A stretch of 64,000 nt of DNA, taken from the NCBI GenBank assembly GCA_029260265.1, contig JAJDDO010000024.1, positions 807,458 to 871,457 on the forward strand. Reading direction: 5' to 3'. The notes under the pieces were generated by a model, which worked only from the letters and a program-made list of their open reading frames with translations, did no database searches and had not been told where the DNA came from. Made by a program: the position numbers and the translations under genes. Every line of letters starts with the position of its first letter. Within the stretch, counting starts at the first letter, position 1. The stretch comes from Phycisphaerales bacterium (GTDB lineage: Bacteria; Planctomycetota; Phycisphaerae; Phycisphaerales; UBA1924). Shown piece by piece: positions 9,531-17,511 of this stretch.

Positions 9531-9624
9531 CAGCGCGGCTCCTTGCAGCAATCATTGGTCCACGCGGTCCAAACTGCCCGGATCGGTCCATTATTTCATG
9601 CCCACCCGTTCTCAGGGCGAAACA

Positions 9625-9652
9625 TCAAGATATCCGGACCACACGACCGATA
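9625..9652 (+). promoter_or_regulatory. Possible sigma-28-type promoter for fliM
   Basis: TCAAG at 9625-9629 and ACCGATA at 9646-9652 are 16 bases apart. They resemble the flagellar sigma-28 pattern TCAAG/TAAA-N15-GCCGATAA with one mismatch in the -10 core. Transcription would begin near 9660, about 50 bases before the fliM start. The match is imperfect and could be chance. Confidence 0.35.
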
Positions 9653-9711
9653 CAGAACCCACGGATTGGACCGTTTGGGGCTTGTTGCGCCATGAACGCG
9701 GAGCGTTTTCG

Positions 9712-10746
9712 ATGAGCATGCTCGATCAAAATGAGATTGATTCCCTGCTCTCGGCGGTTGAACCGGCGGAAGAAGAGACCACCGGGTCCGACGGCCCGAT
9801 GATCTTCACACGCTCCAAAATGGATCTGGATCAGATCGAGATCCGCCAGTACGATTTCAAACGCCCCGAGCGTGTGTCAAAGGACCAGATGCTCGCGCTC
9901 GAATCGCTCCATGAAACCTTTGCGAGAAACTTCGGGGCCTCTCTTTCCGGGTTCCTCCGCACGATCGTCGAGGTACGCGTGGCGGCATGTGAGCAGATGA
10001 CCTACGGCGAGTTCGTCTCTGGGCTGCCCAACCCGACCAGCTACAACCTCATCCAGTCCGACAAGCTCGAGGGGCAGATGTGTCTGGAGATCTCTCCGCT
10101 GATTATCTACCCGGTGATCGACCGGTTGCTCGGCGGGACCAACCAAGACCTCTTTATCCCCCAACGCCCGATGACCGCCATCGAGCAGCGATTGATTTCC
10201 AATGTCCTCGGGCGTGGCTTGGCCTCGCTCTCCGAAGCGTGGGAATCGGTCCTCCCGCTGAAGTTTGAGATCGTCGCCCACGAGTCCAACCCTCAACTTG
10301 TCCAGATCGTTCCGCCCAACGAGGTGGTCATGGTGATCGGGCTCGAGGTGCGTATGTCATCGCGTGCGGGCACGATGAATCTGTGCATCCCGTACAATGT
10401 GATCGAGCCGGTGATGGGGGACCTGTCGAGCCAGAGTTGGTTCGCGGTCAAGCGGACAGAGGATGATGTTGCCAATACAGACCGGATCGCCGAATCGCTC
10501 GATCACGCGGGTGTTGGGGTGTCCGCGGTGCTCGCCAGCACCACGATCACGATGGAGGAGTTCGGTCAAATGCAGGTCGGGGACATGCTCGTCACCACTC
10601 AGCCGGCATCAGAACCGGCGGTGATCTTTGTCGAGGATGAGCCCAAGTTCCTCGCCCAGATTGGTCAGCACCGCAATAAGCGGGCTGCCAGGGTGATCCG
10701 ATCCATCGCCAAGGGCGAGCGGATCGATACAACCTGCCGAGAGTAG
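9712..10746 (+). CDS. fliM: Flagellar motor switch protein FliM
   Basis: The 344-residue protein opens with the CheY-P binding peptide typical of FliM ('LDQNEIDSLLSAV'). The middle domain follows ('YDFKRPERVSKDQMLALES', 'RNFGASLSGFLRTIVEV') and then a C-terminal SpoA-like domain that packs with FliN in the C-ring. The ATG at 9712 has GGAG 8 bases upstream, and longer in-frame starts upstream lack one. It is unusual that fliM stands about 45 kb from fliN, fliG and the rest of the flagellar genes, upstream of a PilT gene. Function as rotor switch component is well supported by the family match. Confidence 0.93.
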   Translation: MSMLDQNEIDSLLSAVEPAEEETTGSDGPMIFTRSKMDLDQIEIRQYDFKRPERVSKDQMLALESLHETFARNFGASLSGFLRTIVEVRVAACEQMTYGEFVSGLPNPTSYNLIQSDKLEGQMCLEISPLIIYPVIDRLLGGTNQDLFIPQRPMTAIEQRLISNVLGRGLASLSEAWESVLPLKFEIVAHESNPQLVQIVPPNEVVMVIGLEVRMSSRAGTMNLCIPYNVIEPVMGDLSSQSWFAVKRTEDDVANTDRIAESLDHAGVGVSAVLASTTITMEEFGQMQVGDMLVTTQPASEPAVIFVEDEPKFLAQIGQHRNKRAARVIRSIAKGERIDTTCRE

Positions 10747-10858
10747 GCACACGCTCTACCAAGATTGTTCATCCGGATCCCTCATCTTTGGCGTGTACAA
10801 AGAGGAGCGTTTGATATACAATGCGCGGAGGCGGACTGTTACGAGAAACGAGGGCATC

Positions 10859-11998
10859 ATGATCAAGGGCGCATTGAACATCAAAAAACTCCTTTCTGCG
10901 ATGGGGCGTCTTGATGCCTCTGATCTGCATATCAAGGTCGGGATTCCGCCTACCTACCGCATCGGCGGGGCGCTCAAGCCCATTGATTCTGACCCTGTTT
11001 CAGAGGATGAGGCGGACCACCTGCTCGATCCGTTGCTCAGCGATGTCCAGAAAAAACGCTTTGATGAAACCGGTGATCTTGACTTTGCTTGGCATCTCGA
11101 AGACACCGACGCCGGCGGTGGCGATCGATTCCGGATCAACATGCTCCGCTCCGGGAACCACACGCACGCCGCGATCCGCCGGGTGAAGGCCGAGATCCCG
11201 AGCTATGAAGAACTCCACCTGCCCCCTGTGTATTCACAGATTGTTCATCGAGAACGCGAGGGGCTTGTGCTGATCGTCGGGGTGACCGGGTCGGGCAAGT
11301 CGTCCACCCTCGCCGCGATGGTTGACGAGGTTAACGCGATGCGGTCAGAGAACATCATCACCATCGAGGACCCGGTCGAGTACCGCTTTATGTCCAAGAA
11401 GTCCATCATCTCGCAACGCGAGATCGGGATAGATGTGGTGGATTTTCATGAGGCCTTGCGTCATGTGGTGCGTCAGGATCCGGATGTGATTTTCATTGGC
11501 GAGATGCGCGATCAAGAAACGGTGCTCAGCGCGATCCAGGCCGCGGAGACCGGGCACCTTGTGTTCGCGACCCTGCACACCGCCGACACAATGGGCGCGT
11601 TCGGGCGGATGCTCGAGTTTTTCCCTCAGGATGAGCGAAGTTTCATCCGCAACTCATTGGCGAGCACGCTCAAGGCGATCTGTGCTCAGCGATTGGTGCC
11701 TTCAAACGCCGAGATCGTCGGCACGAAGGTTGTGCCCGCGGTTGAGGTATTGCTGACCTCGCCGACCGTGCGCGAGCTCATCCGAGATGAGCGTGATTCT
11801 GATCTTCCAGCCGTGGTCGGGACGAGCCGCGAAGAGGGGATGATCTCATTCACCCAGCACTTTGCCGAGTTGGTGGATAAGGAATGGGTCTCGATGACCA
11901 CCGCCAAGGAATATGCACCCAACCGCGACATGCTCAACTCAATCCTCAAGGGCGTCGAAGTGAAGGCGGCTTCCTTGGTCGGGCGGATCAAGGGCTGA
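10859..11998 (+). CDS. pilT: PilT-type type IV pilus retraction ATPase
   Basis: This 379-residue cytoplasmic ATPase of the secretion-ATPase superfamily has a PAS-like N-terminal domain ('DASDLHIKVGIPPTYRI'). Its Walker A is at 141-148 (GVTGSGKS), followed by an Asp box ('IITIEDPVEYRF'), Walker B ('DPDVIFIGEMRD') and His box ('HLVFATLHT'). These features and the length fit PilT rather than PilB. The ATG at 10859 has GAGGG close upstream, and a GTG at 10793 is a less likely alternative. No other pilus gene is in the window. It may be co-transcribed with fliM, but a 112-base gap separates them. Confidence 0.85.
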   Translation: MIKGALNIKKLLSAMGRLDASDLHIKVGIPPTYRIGGALKPIDSDPVSEDEADHLLDPLLSDVQKKRFDETGDLDFAWHLEDTDAGGGDRFRINMLRSGNHTHAAIRRVKAEIPSYEELHLPPVYSQIVHREREGLVLIVGVTGSGKSSTLAAMVDEVNAMRSENIITIEDPVEYRFMSKKSIISQREIGIDVVDFHEALRHVVRQDPDVIFIGEMRDQETVLSAIQAAETGHLVFATLHTADTMGAFGRMLEFFPQDERSFIRNSLASTLKAICAQRLVPSNAEIVGTKVVPAVEVLLTSPTVRELIRDERDSDLPAVVGTSREEGMISFTQHFAELVDKEWVSMTTAKEYAPNRDMLNSILKGVEVKAASLVGRIKG

Positions 11999-12114
11999 CC
12001 AAGCTTTGCCCCCGGCGTGCTTGAAGTGATGGTGGCTCGCATTGGTCACGAAAGGGCTTTCATTGTGGCGTGTGTTCCGGTATACTCAACCGCATACCAA
12101 TGAGGAGCCGTCGA

Positions 12115-15051
12115 ATGATGCGGAAGCTATCTTATTTATCGATCAGTACTTGCGTTTCGATCTCAGTGTCTATAACGCCCCATGTGAATGCTGAGGAGCC
12201 GATCGAGATCGGGTTCCTCTGGCATATGCATCAGCCAAAGTATGCCCCCGACCTCAACCCATTTGGGGCTGATCCGTTTTTCAGCTACTCGGTTCCGGAC
12301 ATCCACAATCAACGGCTGGGCCCATACATCGATTGGCCCAAGAACGCGGTTGATGCCGGGTCGGGGCTTGCCAACCTCGGTGCCCATGTCAGCTTTTCGG
12401 GTTCGCTGATTGAGAACCTTGATTCGCTCGAAGGCTCGGGGATCAACGGCGGAATATGGAACAACTGGGATTGGGCATATACATCAGAGCAATCGGGTTC
12501 ACCCACGAGCAACTACACCGCATTGGGGAACCCGAGGCTCGAGATGATCGGGTTTGGATATTTTCATCCGTTGATGCCGTTGATTGATGAGAAATCAATC
12601 ATGCTGCAACTGGCGATGCACGATCGTGTTCGCCAGAGCGCGTTTTCGACAAGCGGTTCGTCCGAGGGGCTCTTCCCGCCTGAGACCGCGTTCAGCACCC
12701 GGATGATTCCGGCACTTGTTGAAGCCGGGCTTGAATGGGTGCTTGTTGATAACTTCCACTTCGATCGCGCTGCCCAAGGCTATCCGCATACCGATTCAAC
12801 GGGCGTCGCCCGCCCGAACCGCGCGGATCAGATCAACCCAGATCCGGCGAGCACCGGTGGGCGATGGGTGCAGTTGCAGAATCTCTGGGCGCCCTCGCAG
12901 GTGTCGGTTCCCTTTGGTTACCAGCCACACTATGCCCAGCATGTGAACCCGGACACCGGAGCGATCTCCAAGATCATCGCGGTGCCCGCAGCCAGGTACG
13001 AGGGGAACGAGGACGGGCGCGGCGGGTACGGCGCGTTCCTCTATGACCAGGTTATGGATGCGTACCTCCCGGATAATACAGATGCTTCCCATCCGATGTT
13101 CGTGGTGCTTCATCACGACGGCGACAACTTCGGCGGCGGCTCGGAGGGGTATTACCACCATAACTTCCAGAATATGGTCAACTGGGTCGCAAACGATCCG
13201 GATTATAATGTCTCCACGGTTGACGATTACCTCGACCGGTTTCCACCTGCGATCAGCGATGTCATCCACATCGAGGACGGCTCGTGGGCGGGCGCTGATT
13301 CGGGTGATCCCGAGTTCAAGAAGTGGCTCGGAGGTGATGTTGCTGCGGGGGCGGTTTCGCCGGATATCAACTCTTGGGCTGCCCTGGTGTCGGCGCGTAA
13401 CGCGTTGAGCACGCTCGAGCACGCGAACCCACTCGATCCTGCAGACCAGTCAACGATCGACCAGTTGATCAGTGGATCGGGCGATGCACGGCATCGAGCC
13501 TGGCGGTGGATGCTTGTCGCGCAGGCGTCGGATTATTGGTACTGGGACGGCACAGAGGTCTGGGACTCGAACCCGACGCGTGCGGGCAATGAAGTTGTCG
13601 CGATTGTTGATTCCTCGATCGGATCGTTCTCCGACCAGACCGCGCCGACGATCTTTGTGCCTCAACGCGAACCATACAACCCCGGAGAGGTCGAGTTTGG
13701 CTCGGTCCCTCAGCCGAGTGATTTCGAGGTCTGGACGCTCGTCGATGATTACACCGCGGTTGATCAGGTCACGCTGCACTGGCGTGTTGATGCGGACGGC
13801 GTGAATCCGCTCGGGTCGATCGAGAATGAAACCTTCGCGGGGGGTGGTGAGGTCGGCGCATGGCAGAGCGCCGCGATGAGTTCTGCCCCTGTGCCCACAC
13901 CCGCCGGCGTGCTCCTGGCAACACGCAAGGCGCAACGCTACGGAGCGATGATCACCGGGCAATCGAGTGTCTTGATTGATTATTATGTCGAGGCCCGCGA
14001 TACCAGCGGCAACATCGAGCGTTCAGATATTCAGCATGTCTGGGTAGGCGATGGAACCGGCGGTGGGGGCTCGGCATCGGTTGCGGTCTCGCCGGATCCT
14101 GTTCAGGCGGGGCAGCAGGTCACCGTTTCGTACGATCCAACGGGAGGACCGATTGGGTCGGCGGGTTCGATCTCTCTTCATTACGGGTTTGATGGTTGGG
14201 TAAGCGTACTGCCGGATGTGCAGATGCTCGATCCTGACGCCGATGGTTCCTTTGCGGCAACGGTTTCTGTGCCGTCCTCTGCATCGATGCTTGATCTCGC
14301 ATTCAACGATGGCAACGGCAACTGGGATAACAATAATGGGCAGGACTGGCACTTTGTGGTCGAAGCCGGATCAGGCGCAACGCCCTTTGTGATCGACGGC
14401 ACACTCGATGCCCAGGCGCAGTTGATCAGCACCAACAGCGGAGTTAGCCTCTGGGCCGGATTCGACGGCGAGCTTTTGTACCTCGCCTGCACACCCGCAG
14501 GCAATGGGCATGATCGGTTCTTGGTGCTCGCCCAGTCGCCGGGAGCGATGCAGCAGGCGATGTGGGGCAAGAACGGGCAGGTCGCGGCGTGGGACGCATT
14601 CATCGGGAATGAAAACGACAACGGATGGAACGGATGGTTTGATGCACTCGGCGCAACGCAGCTGAGTTCCGGTTCGGTGCTAGAGGCGACGATTGATCTC
14701 GCCGGCCAGTTCGGGAATGTCCCTGAGTCTGTTTCGCTTGCGGTATTGAGCTACGGCACAGCGGACGGCAGCACGCTGGAGATTACCAATCAGGTGCCGG
14801 CGACCCAGGACGGCGATGGGAATGTGGAGCCCAATGAGTTTGTACAGATCGAACTCTGTACGCTCTCTGGTGAGGGGTGTTGCCCCGCCGATCTCACCGG
14901 CGAGGGAGACTTGAATCTTCAGGATGTGTTCGCGTACCTTGGGCTGTACAACGCGGAGGATCCGCAGGCGGATCTTACCGAGCCGTTCGGGGTGCTGAAT
15001 CTGCAGGATGTGTTCGCATACCTCGCGCTGTTCAATGCGGGTTGCCCTTGA
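12115..15051 (+). CDS. Secreted GH57-like glycosidase with starch-binding-like and dockerin-like domains
   Basis: The 978-residue protein starts with a signal peptide (1-26, ending 'HVNA'). A GH57-like catalytic domain follows with the family's N-terminal 'FLWHMHQPKY', a probable nucleophile E190 in 'LFPPETAF', and a probable acid/base Asp in 'LHHDGDN' (D335 or D337). The family's 'EDGSW' and 'KKWLGG' segments are also present. At about 650-760 a CBM25/26-like starch-binding module ends in 'NDGNGNWDNNNGQDWHF'. The tail has two 'LNLQDVFAYL' repeats flanked by Cys, a dockerin-like Ca motif seen in many Phycisphaerales exoproteins. GAGGAG lies 7 bases before the ATG. Alpha-glucan breakdown is inferred. 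Confidence 0.8.
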   Translation: MMRKLSYLSISTCVSISVSITPHVNAEEPIEIGFLWHMHQPKYAPDLNPFGADPFFSYSVPDIHNQRLGPYIDWPKNAVDAGSGLANLGAHVSFSGSLIENLDSLEGSGINGGIWNNWDWAYTSEQSGSPTSNYTALGNPRLEMIGFGYFHPLMPLIDEKSIMLQLAMHDRVRQSAFSTSGSSEGLFPPETAFSTRMIPALVEAGLEWVLVDNFHFDRAAQGYPHTDSTGVARPNRADQINPDPASTGGRWVQLQNLWAPSQVSVPFGYQPHYAQHVNPDTGAISKIIAVPAARYEGNEDGRGGYGAFLYDQVMDAYLPDNTDASHPMFVVLHHDGDNFGGGSEGYYHHNFQNMVNWVANDPDYNVSTVDDYLDRFPPAISDVIHIEDGSWAGADSGDPEFKKWLGGDVAAGAVSPDINSWAALVSARNALSTLEHANPLDPADQSTIDQLISGSGDARHRAWRWMLVAQASDYWYWDGTEVWDSNPTRAGNEVVAIVDSSIGSFSDQTAPTIFVPQREPYNPGEVEFGSVPQPSDFEVWTLVDDYTAVDQVTLHWRVDADGVNPLGSIENETFAGGGEVGAWQSAAMSSAPVPTPAGVLLATRKAQRYGAMITGQSSVLIDYYVEARDTSGNIERSDIQHVWVGDGTGGGGSASVAVSPDPVQAGQQVTVSYDPTGGPIGSAGSISLHYGFDGWVSVLPDVQMLDPDADGSFAATVSVPSSASMLDLAFNDGNGNWDNNNGQDWHFVVEAGSGATPFVIDGTLDAQAQLISTNSGVSLWAGFDGELLYLACTPAGNGHDRFLVLAQSPGAMQQAMWGKNGQVAAWDAFIGNENDNGWNGWFDALGATQLSSGSVLEATIDLAGQFGNVPESVSLAVLSYGTADGSTLEITNQVPATQDGDGNVEPNEFVQIELCTLSGEGCCPADLTGEGDLNLQDVFAYLGLYNAEDPQADLTEPFGVLNLQDVFAYLALFNAGCP

Positions 15052-15057
15052 TTCGGC

Positions 15058-16500
15058 TCACCCTGCCTGAGCATGGTCAGAGGGGTCGATGCCGAGCGCT
15101 TTCATTTTTTTGTAGAGCGTCGTGCGATTGATCCCGAGGATCTCGGCGCTCTGCTGACGATTCCAGTCATTGGCGAGCAGGGTTTGGAGGATGATCTCGC
15201 GTTCGGGCTTGATGAGTGCATCGCTGAGCGTCATCGGTTTCCATGAATCGTTCGCGGGGTTGATGCCGATCGCAGCGCCCATGCCCAGCGGTGCATCGGG
15301 GGACCGGTCTGTGAGGTGCTGGGGAAAGTCCTCAATGCCGATCGTCAACGATCGAGACAGCACGGCAGCCCGTTCAACGAGGTTGGAGAGCTCGCGGACA
15401 TTCCCCGGATAGGTGTACCTGCGCAATGCATCGAGCGCCTCGGCGGTAAAGCCGGTAAACCGCCTGCCGAGTTCTTGTGATTGCATCTCAAGAAAATGGG
15501 TTGCGAGCGATTCGATATCGCCTATCCGCTCACGCAAGGGCGGCATCTCAATCTTGATCACATTGATCCGGTAGTACAAGTCTTGACGAAAATCGCCCGA
15601 CGCGACAAGCTCTTCGAGCGGTTGATTGCTCGCGAGGATCACACGGACATCGACCTCGATCGTTTCATTGGATCCGACCGGCTCGAACCGGCGTTCCTGC
15701 AAAACCCTGAGCAGCTTGAGCTGCATACCCGGAGAGGCGCTGTTGATTTCGTCGAGAAAGAGTGTCCCGCCGTCCGCTGCGAGAAACTTGCCCTGCTTAT
15801 CCGCGTGCGCACCGGTGAAGGCGCCCTTGACATGCCCGAACAGCTCACTCTCGAGAAGGGTCTCGGGTATTGAGCCGCAGGCGAGCTCGACATAGGGCTT
15901 TGCGTTGCGTGTTGAGGACTGATGGATCGCGCTGGCGATCATGGACTTGCCCACGCCGCTCTCGCCGGTCATCAAGACCGTGGTCCGCGAGGGTGCGACC
16001 GCGCGGATGGTCTCGTAAATTTTCTGCATTCGATGATCGTTGCCCACGATGTTGTCAAGCCCGCATTCATCCTCGAGCCTTGATCGCAGGGTTGTATTCT
16101 CGCGTTGGAGCTCATGCTGGCGCAGCGCTCGCTGGAGGGCGATGCGGAGTTCGTCGTCGATAACCGGCTTGGTCAAGAAGTCGACCGCGCCGATTCGGAG
16201 CGCTTCGACCGCGCTCTCGATGGTGCCGTATCCAGTGAGCATGATCACCGCGGCTTGGCGGTGCTCCTGGGTGATCTTTCGCAGCAGTTCGATCCCGCCG
16301 ATCTCGGGCAGGTTAATGTCACAGATCACCACCTGAAACACGCCCGCCGGGTTGTCATTGGATTGGGCGAGCAGCGCCATCGCATCGCTCGGGGTGTAGG
16401 CAGCAACCGCGTTGCACCCCTCGGCGTTGAAAAACTCGACCAGCGAATCGGCGACGATCGTGTCGTCATCAATGATTAGAATCCGTGGATGCTCGCTCAT
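15058..16500 (-). CDS. Sigma-54-dependent NtrC-family response regulator
   Basis: The 480-residue protein has a receiver domain (acidic pocket D11-D13, phospho-acceptor D61, Lys in 'FLTKPV'). A sigma-54 AAA+ domain carries Walker A G179-S186 (GESGVGKS) and the sigma-54 contact loop GAFTGA (226-231). The Fis-type helix-turn-helix at the C-terminus is 'QQSAEILGINRTTLYKKMKAL'. It activates sigma-54 promoters when phosphorylated. The partner is most likely the histidine kinase whose gene ends 2 bases upstream. The target genes are unknown. It is distinct from the second NtrC-type regulator in the flagellar cluster. Confidence 0.92.
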   Translation of the reverse strand: MSEHPRILIIDDDTIVADSLVEFFNAEGCNAVAAYTPSDAMALLAQSNDNPAGVFQVVICDINLPEIGGIELLRKITQEHRQAAVIMLTGYGTIESAVEALRIGAVDFLTKPVIDDELRIALQRALRQHELQRENTTLRSRLEDECGLDNIVGNDHRMQKIYETIRAVAPSRTTVLMTGESGVGKSMIASAIHQSSTRNAKPYVELACGSIPETLLESELFGHVKGAFTGAHADKQGKFLAADGGTLFLDEINSASPGMQLKLLRVLQERRFEPVGSNETIEVDVRVILASNQPLEELVASGDFRQDLYYRINVIKIEMPPLRERIGDIESLATHFLEMQSQELGRRFTGFTAEALDALRRYTYPGNVRELSNLVERAAVLSRSLTIGIEDFPQHLTDRSPDAPLGMGAAIGINPANDSWKPMTLSDALIKPEREIILQTLLANDWNRQQSAEILGINRTTLYKKMKALGIDPSDHAQAG

Positions 16501-16502
16501 GA

Positions 16503-17369
16503 TTATCCGATCAGCTCATCGTCTTCGGACTGAATCGGGATCGAGATCCGCAATATCGCTCCGGGGCGGAGCGTGTCGGTGCGATCCTCGCGGGCACAGA
16601 GTGTGATGATTCCTTCGAGCTGTTCGATGATCTGATGGCTGATCGCCAGCCCCATCCCGTGCCCATCGTCACGCGTTGTTGCGCCGTGTTGGAAAGCCTT
16701 GTTGTTTCTCATCGAGCTAGCGATGCCGACGCCGTCGTCTTTCATCTCGATCACGACCTCGTCGCGTTTGCGATCAAGCTTGGCAATGATCTCGATCAGC
16801 CCGCCCGGATCGAGCGCATCGGCCTGCGTTGCGCGCCCGATGGATTGCACCGCGTTAAAAAGCCCGTTGAGAAGCACCGTGTACATCGGCCCGGCGGGAG
16901 AGCGCCCGGCGTCTGGCTCAATCCGCACATCGATCCGAACGCCCGCTTGCGATGCGTGCGGGCGGACAACATCAACAGCATGGTCAATCGCCATCGCGAT
17001 GCTGATCACGCTCGACACGCCGAGGATCGGTGATCCGATCGGGACCGACTTTGATCGCAACGCCGCGTTGACCATGGTGCTCATCCGCTCGAGCGTGGAT
17101 TGCACGGTGTTGATCTGCTCGCGTGCTTGGTTTAGCTCATTGACCGATTTGGACCGTTCCTCTTTGGGCAACGCAGCCGCAGCAAGCCCGAGCCAACGCA
17201 TCGAACCGTCGAGCATGTTGCTCAGTTCATGCGCAAGGGTGGTCAGGTGTTGCGAACTCTCGACAGACGCGTCCACCTCGCGTGGTGAGTGCACGCCCGG
17301 GGGGCGGACAACCTGCTTGCGGCCGGGTGCGGGGTTTGGTGTCGGATCGTTGGTGTTTTCATTGGTCAT
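16503..17369 (-). CDS. Soluble sensor histidine kinase (partner of adjacent NtrC regulator)
   Basis: The 288-residue kinase lacks membrane segments. A disordered N-terminus leads to a histidine phosphotransfer helix with H47 ('TTLAHELSNMLDG'), then a GHKL ATPase domain with a weak N box ('NGLFNAVQSI'), G1 'DDGVGI' and G2 'GHGMGLAIS'. The H box has N instead of the usual R-N-P, so it is divergent. The ATG at 17369 follows GAGGTG very closely; an upstream ATG at 17393 is possible but has no ribosome site. The gap of 2 bases to the regulator indicates one operon. The signal it senses is unknown and must be cytoplasmic. Confidence 0.82.
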   Translation of the reverse strand: MTNENTNDPTPNPAPGRKQVVRPPGVHSPREVDASVESSQHLTTLAHELSNMLDGSMRWLGLAAAALPKEERSKSVNELNQAREQINTVQSTLERMSTMVNAALRSKSVPIGSPILGVSSVISIAMAIDHAVDVVRPHASQAGVRIDVRIEPDAGRSPAGPMYTVLLNGLFNAVQSIGRATQADALDPGGLIEIIAKLDRKRDEVVIEMKDDGVGIASSMRNNKAFQHGATTRDDGHGMGLAISHQIIEQLEGIITLCAREDRTDTLRPGAILRISIPIQSEDDELIG

Positions 17370-17425
17370 CACCTCACTATTCGCCCAGTTCATAGCCGAT
17401 TTCAAGTGCATGATGCCCAAACGCA

Positions 17426-17453
17426 ACACGCGGGCATATTCCTGCCCGCGTGT
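17426..17453 (-). terminator. Hairpin between ileS and the kinase gene, possible terminator
   Basis: An 11-bp perfect stem with a 6-base loop (CACGCGGGCA/TGCCCGCGTG plus an A-T pair) lies 59 bases after the ileS stop on the minus strand. It is followed by TTGCGTTT. The T tract is weak, so termination is plausible but not certain. The stem partly overlaps the palindrome TGTGCGCACA at 17451-17460. Confidence 0.5.
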
Positions 17454-17511
17454 GCGCACAACATCCTACAAACGGAATGCACCGTGTGTTTTCGGACTTG
17501 CCGAGTGAACG

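Noticed and set aside
9666-9681. GG-N10-GC sigma-54-like element before fliM
   Set aside because: The -12 half reads GGGC instead of TTGC and the -24 half lacks GGCAC; only the spacing fits.
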